Part shown: in pieces, positions 54,455 to 64,000 of the stretch
How the letters are laid out: each line of letters begins with the position of its first letter
Position numbering within the stretch: position 1 is the stretch's first letter
From: Zygnema cylindricum
Taxonomy: Eukaryota > Streptophyta > Zygnematophyceae > Zygnematales > Zygnemataceae
Length of the DNA: 64,000 nucleotides
Direction: 5' to 3'
Assembly: GCA_037447655.1 (NCBI GenBank)
Contig: JBBHKE010002842.1
Span: 186,001-250,000 of the forward strand
The notes under the pieces: model-generated
The model's input: only the letters and a program-made list of their open reading frames with translations
Told to the model about the DNA's origin: nothing
Databases searched by the model: none
Translations under genes and position numbers: made by a program

Positions 54455-54945
54455 GGGAGCACACTGATATCACCACTTGGAGTGATGCCAGTTATGGGGA
54501 TGCACCTATGAGAATATGCACTTCTGGATATGTTTTGTATGTGGGGGAAGGTGCTTGGTGTTGGAGCAGTTAGCAACAAAAGGTGGTTGCTCAGTCTAAT
54601 ATGGAGGCTCAGTATATGGCGTCTTCTTCTGCTGTAAAAGAACTAATGTGGGTGAAGTCATTGTTGCAAGAATTGGGATATATGAAGGAGGGAGTACATA
54701 AAGTCTTTTGCGATAATCAAGTTGCAATTGCAATTGCAGCCAATCCAAAACACCATTTCAAAGCAAAACATATGGACATAAGATTAAGCTTCGTGAGAGA
54801 AAAAGTTGAAAATAAAATTTTAAATCTTGTGTATAGACCTGATGAAGAAATGGTGGTTGACATGATGACCAAACTTGTGCCCTCTCCTAAATTGAAATAT
54901 TGTCGAGAAAAATGCGGGTTAAAAGAAAAATTAAAATTAGACTAG
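54455..54945 (+). pseudogene. E11 RNase H
   Basis: Begins with a second version of the DITTWSDASYGDAPM region, then CWCWSS-type sequence with a Lys or Gln to stop, and from 54583 an open tail of 120 codons: QSNMEAQYMASSSAVKELMW, CDNQVAIAIAANPKHHFKAK, MMTKLVPSPKLKYC, natural stop. The polypurine tract AAAATAAAGGGAG precedes the 3' LTR. Confidence 0.9.
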
Positions 54946-54958
54946 AAAATAAAGGGAG

Positions 54959-55997
54959 TGTTGAAATTAATAGATTTCTAGAGTATTTTCTAGGTTTATA
55001 TATGTTAGTATAAAAGGAAAAGAAAAGGACGGACAGCCTACCTCCACCTCCTCTCTCTAGCCCCCATACTTGTTCTAGTCACTGAAGGATAGAGAGGGTG
55101 GTTGATCCATAGCTGCGTTAGTTCAACAAGCAATTATTTTTAGTAGGTTACTAAAAATATACCTGACGGACCCGAGATTTGATCCCGGTACCTGCCGCCC
55201 GTCAAGTTGGCCGATAGCGGTCAGCTTTATCCTATTAGACTAGGACCAATGCTAAATGCTATAGTATGTGATAGATATATATTTATTTAGGAGGGAACAA
55301 ATTCATTTGACTGAAACTCTATACGGCATACATAGATACAGTTTTATAACGTACAAAGTACGATACTACTTTGAAACGGATACCGCGCATTAAGTTTCGA
55401 CAGGGAAACAAACATCGCGCAAGTATTTATAACGGCCGAGATTGCATTTCGAGTCGAATCCAACGGCGCACATCATGGCCGAAATTCCGAAATGGTAACT
55501 TTGGCATTTGGTGACGTGGCATAATCTGGCGCCACGTGGATAGATAACATTCGATCACGGGAATTCCGAGGAATGTACGGACAAGTGAAAAATGGACACG
55601 CGTCCGCTTAATGGCCTTCTCTTACAAAGGTCGTACAAAAAGTACATCGACAGTAGTACTTTTATGTACTGTACAATATTCCAATTGGTTCGTACAGTTA
55701 GTAGATAGGGGTTGTGAGAGGGAGCTAGGACTTAGAAAAATCTGGTAGATGGTCTTCTCTCTCTTTGAGAGGATGTATAAAATTGGCATTTTTGCCAGCT
55801 TATAACTTATCGCCTGGTTGGGCGTTTTCAGAGATTCTTTTTCCTACAGACTCAGGAGAGTCCAGGCTGCACAAAGGTGCACTGAGATTGTTTGCTTGTT
55901 TGCTTGGGTTGCAGTGGTTGCCATTGAAAGTGGGTTAGTTAATAACTATCTAGAAGCTTCATGTACTCAGTCGTCCAATGGAGGACACAGAGTTTCA
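54959..55997 (+). repeat. 3' LTR of E11 (type C, 1039 bp)
   Basis: Starts TGTTGAAATTAATAG and ends ACACAGAGTTTCA, followed by CTATG. The T-arm-like antisense hairpin is CCGAGATTTGATCCCGG at 55172-55188 and the TATA box is 55776-55782. Confidence 0.92.
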
Positions 55998-56175
55998 CTA
56001 TGTGACTTTGTTGTTGCTACGAGGGTATCCTTAAAGGTGGCTGTTGTGAATTGTGGAGTGTTGTGAAGTATTTTGTTTCATTTACATCACCAAACACCGC
56101 CTGCAACAACTTCACCACCTATATCGTCAACAACTTCCAGTGTCCGTGATTTCCAAAGCTCACCAGAGTCTCCCC

Positions 56176-56967
56176 TAGAATGTGGATAACATCATGAAGC
56201 CTCATCTAGCCAACTTGGGAAGAGAAGTTTTGGTAGTGGTGGGGTGGCCATGTCAAGGATACTCTCTAGCCGGACAAGGAAAAGGGCATCAAAACCTGAG
56301 GAGTAAATCATTTTTTACAATGGTACAGTTAATCTCATGGGTACAACAACACTAGAACACACGAGTGGGGTACGTTTTGGAAAATGTTCACCAAGGAGAT
56401 GATCAAAGAAAAGAGATGACCACCAGCTAGAATCAGGTTACCCAGATTTTAGGGGCTCCATTGGTCTTTGATGCAACACAAATGGGATCCCGGGCACAAA
56501 GAGTTAAAGCTTATTGGACCAATTTGATCGCGCTTTGCGTCCTGAAGAAAATCTTGGAGAAGCACATCCCAGACCCTCACAATTCTGAGTAGGAGATCCT
56601 CGGAAAAGGGCAAATGGCAACACCAGTGACAAAAGTCGATCGTTCCCCGTTCTTCCGGTGCAACAAGCTAAGAGTTCCTTGCTGAGCCCTTTCTACGTTG
56701 GTTTCTTTTCCTCAGAGCCATGCATATCGCAAAAAAGCAACGAGAATGATCTTCAATAATGCAACGAAAACTAAATCGACACCAACAATTGTAGAACTAG
56801 AACAAGCCATTGGATTCTATCTAGAAACGAGAGCCGCACTAAGTATTTCACACCTCCAATGGTGCATCTTAATAGAGCAGATCATGGATTTGAATCCCAT
56901 CACATGGGTCATAAAACATGCTCTTGCATTTTCCAATCTCCAGTCCTCAAAATCTCGAACGAATTAA
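56176..56967 (+). pseudogene. C5 cytosine methyltransferase domain of gypsy element
   Basis: One reading frame holds ordered methyltransferase motifs: EVLVVVGWPCQGYSLAGQG with catalytic Pro-Cys-Gln at 56248-56256 (motif IV); YVLENV with Glu-Asn-Val at 56380-56388 (motif VI); SRAQRVKAYWTNL with the QxR region at 56497 (motif VIII); then VSFPQSHAY, PTIVELEQAIGF and IMDLN near the end (IX-X region). There are five in-frame stops (56176, 56353, 56428, 56590, 56683) but no frameshift that I can see over about 790 nt, so the frame was once coding. Motif I (SAM-binding, DxFxGxG) is not recognisable, so the N-terminus is lost or too diverged. An intact enzyme would methylate cytosine in DNA in the nucleus; this copy cannot be made whole. 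Confidence 0.85.
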
Positions 56968-57329
56968 TTGTTGGCAATGCAAGCAACTTTGCAGCTTGAG
57001 GGGGGAGAAGAAGGAGAAAAAATTACATTCCACACCCGAGGGTTTCTCTAGTGGGGGGGAGCGATGGTTCAGAAAGGGATAGCTTAGTGGAAGTTGTCAG
57101 CAGTAGCGTCCTAGCAGCAAGGGGGAAAGTGGACCCACAGGTGGGACTGGAATTCGATATCACACGCTGGAGCTGACCATTGAAGCCAAGGTGGCGGTTG
57201 AGCCAAAAAAATGGATTAGACCTTGGGGGAAAAAATGGATTCTCAGCAGAAGGCCCAACTCTCAGAACTTTTGGCAAAAAATAAGCAGGTGTTCTTTGGT
57301 CAGACACACATGTCGGTATCTACAAAGGG

Positions 57330-58640
57330 ACTCCTTTCCAAATCGACCTAACAAATGAGCCGGCGACTGTTAGGCAGGAGAAGTATCTCTCAGCTTGAAA
57401 GAGAAGGAGTTCATCACGGCCAAATTCCAAACCTTGGTAGCAGCTGGAAAAGTTCAAAAGAGTACCGGACTCCACGAATTTGCTTCTCATTTTTCTCCAA
57501 CAGTTCTTCCTCCCAACAAGGATCTGTTTGGGAAAACTGTAGATTTCCGGATGTGCATTAATTATCGAATGCTGAACTCTACAACTATTTCCCACTGGTA
57601 TCCGATGCAAACTCCGGAAGAGATTTTCGACTCTCTTGCTGGTGCCACCATTTACTACACTTTGGACATGAAGAACAATTTTCATCAAATTGCAATAGAA
57701 CCGAAGCACCGGGAGAGGACTGCTTTTTGGGCAAGTTCTTGGTTGAATGAATGGATTTACATGCCCTTCGGGCTGAAGAATGCACCGGCCGAATTCCAAT
57801 AGGCAATGGACGAGGCCCTTCGAGGAATTGATTATGCCCGGTGCTTCATTGATGATGTCATCATCTTCCCCAAAACCTTTGACGAACACCTTGAGCACGT
57901 CCAAATTGTCATCCGAGCCCTCTAAGCAGCGGGCTTGAAATGCCACCTGGGCAAAGGTATTTTTGGGGTGCACAAAATTTTTACCTCGGACATGAAGTGA
58001 CACTCAAGACACTCGGCCCCCATATGGTCAAGGTGACGGCCTTTGACGCGCTTCCTTCACCACATGACATCTCGGTCCTTCGAACATTTCTTTGACCGAC
58101 AAACTATTACTGGAGGTTCATCCCGAGTTCAGTAGTCACGCCGTGCCTCTGAATCATATGCTGCGGAATGACCAAGAGTGGTAGTGGGCCGAAAAATAGT
58201 ATATTGCCTTCCAGTTCTTAAAGGATTCGTTGAAACAGCAACCCGTGCTCTGGACGCATGATCACCAAAAACCTTTCCTCTTTTACATTGATTAGGGTAG
58301 GTTTGGATTGGGGGCAGTTTTGGCTCAAATTGATTACGTTAGAGTTGAGTTTGTGGTGGCTTACGCCAGCAGGGGTAACAACATGGCGGAGGGAAACTAC
58401 AGCAGTTACCATGGAGAGCTCTTTGCAACTATTTAGGAAATCTAACATTTCCAGCCCTATTTATACAATGTCATTTTCACACTTATTACGGACCATCAAC
58501 CTCTCAAATGGATTATGGATAACAATAAGTTAATTGGCAAACTCGCCAGATGGGTTTTAATCCTGCAGGAATATGATTTCAATATTATCCACCGGGCAAG
58601 GGAAATCCACGCGAATGCCAACGGACTTAGTCGAAATATC
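57330..58640 (+). pseudogene. Gypsy reverse transcriptase and RNase H
   Basis: RT: PATVRQEKY, KTVDFRMCINYRMLNS, WYPMQTPEEIFDSLAGATIY, TLDMKNNFHQIAIEPKHRER, MPFGLKNAPAEFQ, catalytic FIDDV at 57845-57859, then FDEHLEHVQI. RNase H: LGAVLAQ-type segment, NYSSYHGELFATI, LITDHQPLKWIM, LARWVLILQEYDFNIIHR and NANGLSRN. The order RT, RNase H, integrase is diagnostic of Ty3/gypsy. Several Gln and Arg codons are now stops (for example 57800 and 57923), and there are frameshifts near 58010-58260. Confidence 0.92.
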
Positions 58641-58879
58641 GATCCTTCCACGCTGGACTGTACCGGCGCACGGCACGATGAGGACCCGGAGATCAATTTG
58701 GGGATTATTAGAGCCTCGTCTGCTTTTATATGGCTTCCCCAATGTGGGGGGGGAATTGTCGACTTATGCGGTAGACGTGGAGGGGCAAGCGCCAATAGGA
58801 GTTGGAAGGAAGGATATTTCGAATGACCGTGACTCTCTCCAATCCATCTAATAGGGATCCCCTCTCTCCCATCTTGCTA

Positions 58880-60125
58880 GAGTTCAATTGTCCCGTGTTC
58901 ACACCCGGATGGCGGCGTATGACTTCGACCGAGGCATTATCCTCCGCAAATGGGCGGACGGAACAGGAAAAGTGGTTCCTCCCGCGTCATATCGAGAAAC
59001 TCTGATCACTCTACTTCATCAGCAATGCGGACACTTCGAGCAGAAAAGGACTACTTCCTTAGTTGCGTGATCTTATTGGTGGCACGGGTTGCAGACCCAG
59101 GTTAACCAAATCGTACAGACATGCCATTTTTGTGACCGAGTCAAAGTAGCTTTTGACAAAAAAAGCGGGACAGATTTTCATTGGCTGCCTATCCGAGGAA
59201 TGTTTTATCGATGGTCTCTATACCTTTTGGGACCTCTTCCAAACAGCAGGCGGGGGAACCGCTTCGTGCTGGTCATGATCGAACATTTTTCCAAATCGAT
59301 TGAGTTGGTGGTGTTACCCCGGAAGAAGTCTAAGGGAATTGCAAACCCTTTTTTGCAAAGGGTGTTATCACAATTTGGGGCTCCAACAGAAGTTTTAACC
59401 AACCAAGGCTCTAAATTTGCCGGAGAATTTTCAAACCTCCTAGAAAAATGCCTCATTGACCATCAATAAACCAGCCTTGACCACCCACAAGCTGACGGTC
59501 TAGCCAAAAGGTGCGTATAAACAATGAAATGGTCACTACGAAAATATGCGGTTCAATAAAATTTGGGGGAGTGGGACCGAAGGGTGCCTTCTATTGCCAT
59601 AGGATACAGGTTCAGCATGCATGCTTCTCTCAACTTCTATAGCCTTTACTTCATCTTATTTGGACGACTTCCCATCTTGCCCGGCGAGGCATCGGCTCAG
59701 GTGGTAGTCCTCTCAAAGATGGATAACCAAGGGACTGTCGAAAAACTGATCACCGAGATAGATAAAGTATTACACCGAGAGATGCCACTCGCCATGGGAA
59801 TTTACAGGCAGCTCAACAACGGGATCAGTTGTGGTATTTTCAACCCCGGAGCGGAAAATATGTGTTAAGGCAACAGCGAATTTTACCCGAGGACTTTGTA
59901 CATCAGATGCAACAGAAAAAGGACACGCTCGATATTTCTCTCAAGCGAGTAATTTTGAAAATGGTGGAAGTTTCTAATAAAGGGGTTCTCACCTTCGAGG
60001 GGAAGGATGGCCGAAAAATTAAAGAGAATCACATCAATGTGGCCCCTTGTCATCTTCGGGGATTGGAGTACGAACCCACTTTCCACTTGACTTACTTTGC
60101 CAATCCTCCTTTTTATTCATCAGCA
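58880..60125 (+). pseudogene. Gypsy integrase with GPY/F-like region
   Basis: Zinc-binding H2C2: LLHQQCGHFEQKRT and CHFCDR. Catalytic core: WSLYLLGPLP (Asp expected at the Tyr), VLTNQGSKFAGEF (Asp to Asn), and HPQADGLAKR (Glu to Lys), so all three metal-binding acidic residues are gone. It continues through DTLDISLKRVILKMVEVSNK and GKDGRKIKENHINVAPCHLRG, a GPY/F-like module seen at the integrase C-terminus. In-frame stops and one shift (about 59865). Confidence 0.88.
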
Positions 60126-60287
60126 TGCAATTTGTCCTCTCAGCTAGGAAACATCTTGGCCTGCAATCAGTGCGGTCAGTGTTGGCATCGAGCCTGTCTC
60201 CCCTCCTCGTGAGAGCCACGTCCTCCATCCTCCAAAACATGGTTTTGCGAGAACTGCAATTGGGCGGCTAATTATTTTATGTCTTAG
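60126..60287 (+). pseudogene. C-terminal PHD finger of the gypsy polyprotein
   Basis: Same frame as the preceding GPY/F-like region. Ligands: Cys (60126), Ser where the second Cys is expected (CNLS), CNQC (60162), His in CWHRAC and its Cys, then after a TGA stop, WFCENC. Spacing C-x2-C-x4-H-x2-C and Trp two residues before the seventh ligand are the PHD signature, and GNILACNQC matches the usual xMLLCDxC strand. PHD fingers commonly read histone H3 tails, which would suit target-site or chromatin choice. The natural stop is TAG 60285-60287. Confidence 0.82.
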
Positions 60288-60310
60288 TCATAGTTGACTA
60301 AGAGGGGGGT

Positions 60311-61850
60311 AAATTAGGAGATCAGCCCAAAGCCCGAAAACCCACTCCCTTTCCCCAGCCAGGTGGGGAAAGGAAAGGAAGAGAGGAAATATCTTCTCGC
60401 CTCCCCATGCACTCATTCCTAATTCCTATCCGATTGTCTCCCCTGTGTTTCATACATTTCTAAAAAAGGGGTGTGGGCAGAAATGGGCATGATCATCATT
60501 ATGGGAAGCATCTGCATTTGGGAAGTTATTTGCAAGACTGCGATGCATACCATTTTTGGCGGTTGGCCCTTCTCTTATGTTTCGCAGGCATGCTTGATAG
60601 TTGTCAAGCTCGTGTGCGTTTCCGACACACCTTTATATTACCAAGGATTTCCGGGCCTTTTTTAACCTATACCGTCATCAGAGTACGGAGGAGTGAGTGC
60701 ACCAAGCCGGACGAGATCCTTATATTTCCTAAACTGAGCAAGACGCACTTTATTTCGCGCAGAACAGAGGCAGGACGGCCAAGTTCTACCGTCTCAAATA
60801 TTGCAATTCCGTTACATATGACTAGTTTCTGCCAGCCCTTGTGGAGGGTACATTTTGGATTGCCACGTAACTTTATGGATTGTCGTCTAGATTATGCTAT
60901 TACGTGTTAGTAAGAATTCAGTTCAGGTTCAGCTGACTTTTGGTCCATTAATTACCTTAGGTCAAAGTCTAGCACTTTCTTGTCATTTTTCAGTACTTTG
61001 TCTTATAATAGTGGAACAAATAATTACATCCGGCCGCGGATCTAGGTGCACTCAGGAGCATAACATTTTGCCTCGAATGTAGTACGAATTATTTTGTCTT
61101 ATGTTTGTTCGGTTACACTTGCTTGCCGCTCATTGGTTAATTGCATAGCTTTGACTTTTAGACCTAGAATTGGACAAACTTTTATGAATAAGGCACTTGG
61201 GGGCGAAAGAGACACATATCTTTTTCAGTACTGTCTCCTGAGAAAACCCTCAGAAATTCCAGCAAACCTTCTTTGGAGAATCTTTGTTTGCTTTTTGACT
61301 CCATTGCCATTTTGGTTTTGGTTTTGTCTTGTGTAGGAAATCATAGTCCGGGCGGTTAGTTGGCACTATCTTTCCTTTGGGTGATTTTTGGACTTTTTGG
61401 ATGTTAGAAACCGCAAAGAGTCCGGTTGGTCTCGAGTTGCGGATACCGAGGGGTGAAGGAGGATCATACCTATTTGCGGTACCATCACGAAAGGTGTCGC
61501 CTTTTCTCATTGTCATCGTTGATTGCCGGGGTATGTTGAGCTTGCTTCGCCATATTTCATATATTATATCTTTTATTCTATTTTCTGGGGCAAAGTGATA
61601 TCGTTAAATTTGAATAGCCAATCCTATTTCTTTCTATATTTTTACGTGGTGGTGCATTTGTATCTTCGTTTGTAGTTACCTTTTTGTTTGGGCGTTACAT
61701 TGCCGGAGTAGACTGCAAACCCATTTTTATCAGAATAGTGGGTTTTGAGGGAACAATTGTTAAAGACATGCGAACCCATTTTGATCAGAATAGTGGGTTT
61801 TGAGGGAACAAGTGTGAGAGACATCCAGTGGATTAAGCACAAATTTGGAG
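60311..61850 (+). repeat. Probable LTR of the methyltransferase gypsy element, about 1.54 kb
   Basis: Follows a purine tract (AAGAGGGGGG). Its first 290 bp (AAATTAGGAGATCAGCCCAA onward) recur at 61851-62120. That places a 1.54-kb unit between, a plausible long LTR, but canonical TG...CA ends are not clear. It contains a tandem repeat at about 61717-61825. No gene; small frames inside (60471-60910, 61377-61598) are not credible. Confidence 0.5.
61717..61825. repeat. Two-copy tandem repeat with internal dyad
   Basis: Units beginning AACCCATTTTTATCAGAATA and AACCCATTTTGATCAGAATA each continue to GTGGGTTTTGAGGGAACAA. AACCCA and TGGGTT can pair within a unit to make a short hairpin. Confidence 0.75.
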
Positions 61851-62120
61851 ATTAGCCCAAAGCCCGAAAACCCACTCCCTTTCCTCGGCTAGGTGGGGAA
61901 AAGAAGGGAAGAGAGTAAATATCTTCTCGCCTCCCTGTGCACTCAATCATATTTCCTATCCGATTATCTCCCCTGTGTTGCATGCATGTCTAAAGGAGGG
62001 ATGTGGGCAAAAATGGGCATGATCATCATTATGGGAAGCATCCGCATTTTGGGGGTTATTTGGAGGACTCCGATGAACACTATTTTTGGCTATGGGACCT
62101 TCTCTAATGTTTTTCAGGCA
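61851..62120 (+). repeat. Second copy of the long-repeat start, truncated
   Basis: Aligns with 60311-60600 at high identity: AAGCCCGAAAACCCACTCCC, ATCTTCTCGCCTCCC and GGGCATGATCATCATTATGG are shared. It is cut at 62120, where minus-strand copia sequence begins. Confidence 0.75.
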
Positions 62121-64000
62121 CGTCGACACTTCCCCATATCCTTCATCTCAAATCTCCTCTGAAGATGCGTTTTCAGTTTATTAATTTTGTCCATTGATCT
62201 ACTTAGAACAAGTAAATCATCAATATAAATTGCAATAAAAACAACACCTTCCTCAACTTCAAAAACAAAGATTGAGTGATCCGAGTTGATTCAGATATAT
62301 CCCTGACTGTTAAGAAACTCATCAAGCTTGTTATTCCACTATCGAGGCCCCTATTTCAAACCATAAAGATATTTAATCAGCCGGCATACCTTACTCTCCT
62401 CTCTTTGCTCCACAAATCCTTCGGATTGTCGCATGATGATCTCCTCTTCAAATTCTCCATGCAAAAAGGTTGTCTTAATGTCTATTTGGTGCACCTCCAT
62501 GTCTTTCGCTGCTCTAAGACTGAAAAGTATGCGGACGGAGGGAAATCTGAGGACTAGGGCAAAGGTTTCCTCGTAGTTGATTCCCTCTTTCTGTGTAAAT
62601 CCTTTTGCCACTAACCGAGCCTTGTAGCGCTCAATGGTGTTATCTGGGTTCGGTTTTTATTTGAACACCCACTTACAACCAATTGGTTTTTGGTTAAGTG
62701 GACAATCTACCTGCTCCTAAGTATCGGGTGCCATAATTGAGGCCATCTCCTCATTGATGGTTGTCTTCCACCGGTTCTTTTCAGGACAGTTCATCACCTC
62801 TCCATAAGTTTGGGGTTCATCCGGATGAGATAGTATTGTTACCTTATTATTGACTTGCTTTTCTTGCAACCTTTTGTTGCTTCTCCTACCTCCCTCAAAA
62901 TCTGTTGCCAAAATAGATGGTTCCCGTGGGTTCATTCGAACAATTTCGGCTTCTCCCATGTCCCTTGATTCCAGGTCAACTTCCACCACGTCTTCTTCTT
63001 CGGGTAGAGTTTTCACTGGAGTTTCCACGTTGGAGTCCTTCTCGGTCTGATTTGTACCTGCAAGAATGTCATCTTCTCTAAAACCTGGATAGTTAGGAAG
63101 CTCAAAGTCATCGGAATTTTTTGACTCAAATCTGATTTTTACCGAATTTGTATACTTGAAGGGATCTACAGACTTTCCTTCAGCCATAACTACTAGGTGC
63201 TTTACTAAGATTATATCTTCCCTATTTAGATCATAAACTTTGTATCTTTATACATCCTCATCATATCCTAAGAACTATCGTGGTTTTCTTTTAATATCTA
63301 ACTTCAAATTAGACCGGTCTGTATCTAGATTGAACATTTAACTGACGAAAACCTTTAAGTGAGATATGTCTAGTTTTCGGCCGGTCCATCTCTCATAAGG
63401 TATTTGGCCTTTTATTGTTGAAGTTACAGCTCTATTTATTAGGTAATTAGCACAGTTCATTGCTTCGGCCCAAAATCTTTTTCTTAGCTTCTTATCCGAC
63501 AACATACTTCTAGCACTATCACTTAGTGTCCTATTTAATCTCTCGGCTACCCCATTCCATTCCAGGTTTTCCACAACTGTCTTTTGGTGTTAGACTCCAT
63601 CTTCCCTCTAAAAATCCTCAAGTTGGTTAGAGGTATACTCTCCACCATTGTCACTCCGTACTCTCTTGATTGGGTTTCATGGAGTTTTTCACTCCATGCC
63701 TTATATTTTCTTAAACATTCTTGAGCCTTTGTCTTATTTTTCAAAAAATACACCCTATAATACCGAGACCAATCATCGGTGATAGTCATCATAAATCTCT
63801 TCCCCCCAGGTGAAGGCACTTTGGCCAGTCCCCAAATATCTGTGTGTTCTAAATCTAGAATCTTTTCTCCCTTATAGGTGGCAGTTATTTGGGAAAGGTA
63901 ACCTGTTTGTTTTACCTTGAGCGAATCCACTACAATCACTTAGATTTTCACTATCACCGATTTTAATCCCTTCCACTACTCCCATCTTTTCATCTCCATT
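62121..64000 (-). pseudogene. Copia family I pol fragment E13: integrase, linker, RT
   Basis: Minus-strand, running off the window end. From 64000 down: GCAQGK-region remnants, HTDIWGLAKVPSPGGKRF (63939-63547), integrase with a shifted catalytic block, frame 63574-63338 with GVAERLNRTLSDSARSM, linker 63187-62717 with GGRRSNKRLQEKQ, and RT 62611-62351 (IDIKTTFLHGEFEEEIIM). It is cut at 62120 in the FEMKDMG region, so YVDD is near the break and RNase H and LTR are missing. It has more frameshifts than E5, so it is older or less protected. Confidence 0.88.

Larger units (their letters stand above)
47866..55997 (+). mobile_element. Copia element E11 (type C LTRs) inserted in the gypsy LTR
   Basis: LTRs 47866-48904 and 54959-55997, both 1039 bp, with target duplication CTATG at 47861-47865 and 55998-56002. 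Same design as family I: gag ATG in the LTR (MEDTEFQVMSPPSRVP), half-tRNA primer site, copia domain order. The LTR copies differ at several percent in the stretches compared, so it is older than E1. The RNase H region holds a rearranged foreign segment (52837-54454). Confidence 0.93.
45594..56086 (+). mobile_element. Gypsy gag-protease element, split by E11
   Basis: Primer site at 45602, gag-protease frame 45635-47409, purine-rich tract (AGTGGGAGGCAC) and an LTR starting TGTAACAAGG at 47472. The LTR is interrupted at 47865 by E11 and resumes at 56003 to end in TTTCATTTACA at 56086. After removal of E11 and one TSD copy the LTR is about 478 bp. There is no RT, RNase H or integrase between protease and LTR, so this is a non-autonomous gypsy-type element. 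Its 5' LTR has been replaced by the E9 LTR except for its last bases. Confidence 0.75.
56087..60287 (+). mobile_element. Decayed gypsy element encoding methyltransferase, pol and PHD finger
   Basis: Downstream of the gypsy gag element's LTR, all domains on the plus strand: C5 cytosine methyltransferase (56176-56967), reverse transcriptase (57330-58010), RNase H (58190-58640), integrase (58880-59900), a GPY/F-like segment (59900-60060) and a PHD finger (60126-60275), then a stop and a purine tract before a long repeat at 60311. No gag or protease of its own is visible upstream, so the left end is lost or is the neighbouring gag element. The layout matches methyltransferase-bearing Ty3/gypsy elements reported in some algae, including charophytes, and dinoflagellates. 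Confidence 0.82.

Noticed and set aside
57320-58003. 227-codon minus-strand frame
   Set aside because: Antisense shadow of gypsy RT, whose plus-strand motifs are unmistakable.

Overview
This window looks like repeat-dominated nuclear DNA from a streptophyte. A seedless land plant or a charophyte alga is my best guess, held loosely. The evidence is the density of Ty1/copia and Ty3/gypsy LTR retrotransposons, primer-binding sites that match plant initiator tRNA-Met, and a gypsy polyprotein carrying a captured cytosine methyltransferase. I find no host protein gene, rRNA or genuine tRNA gene. Nearly every long reading frame belongs to a retroelement or its remains.

Layout. 1-931 is AT-rich intergenic DNA. 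932-12295 is a minus-strand copia element (E2, 5-bp target duplication TGAGC at 927-931 and 12296-12300). Its 3' LTR is split twice: by a very young gag-bearing non-autonomous copia element on the plus strand (E1, 1268-5636, duplication CTTCC) and by a 515-bp TRIM (6157-6671). 12296-21390 is non-coding and holds a local tandem duplication, a diverged dispersed repeat pair, and nested inverted-repeat elements without a transposase. 21398-33778 is a scrapyard of copia LTRs and elements E4 to E7. 33779-40070 holds two partial copies (E8a, E8b) of a second copia family sharing one LTR. 40071-45600 is a third nearly full-length copia element (E9). 45601-47865 plus 56003-56086 is a gypsy gag-protease element, split by an 8.1-kb copia element (E11, 47866-55997, duplication CTATG). 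56087-62120 is a decayed gypsy element encoding methyltransferase, reverse transcriptase, RNase H, integrase and a C-terminal PHD finger, followed by long repeats. 62121-64000 is another minus-strand copia fragment (E13).

How the parts work together. The copia family I elements (E1, E2, E4, E5, E9, E11) appear to share one expression and priming design. The gag start codon lies inside the LTR, 20 nt before its end. The next 15 nt are both gag codons and a primer-binding site for the anticodon arm of initiator tRNA-Met (the half-tRNA priming known from Drosophila copia). The primer's CAU anticodon would pair with an in-frame gag AUG. E1 has lost most of pol yet keeps one long gag-derived frame and almost identical LTRs, so it was probably mobilised in trans. 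The methyltransferase and PHD gypsy element is dead here: there are five in-frame stops in the methyltransferase and all three integrase catalytic residues are changed. It still records an element that could both write and read chromatin marks. Many stop codons in the old copies are CAG to TAG or TGG to TAG, as expected from deamination of methylated cytosine.
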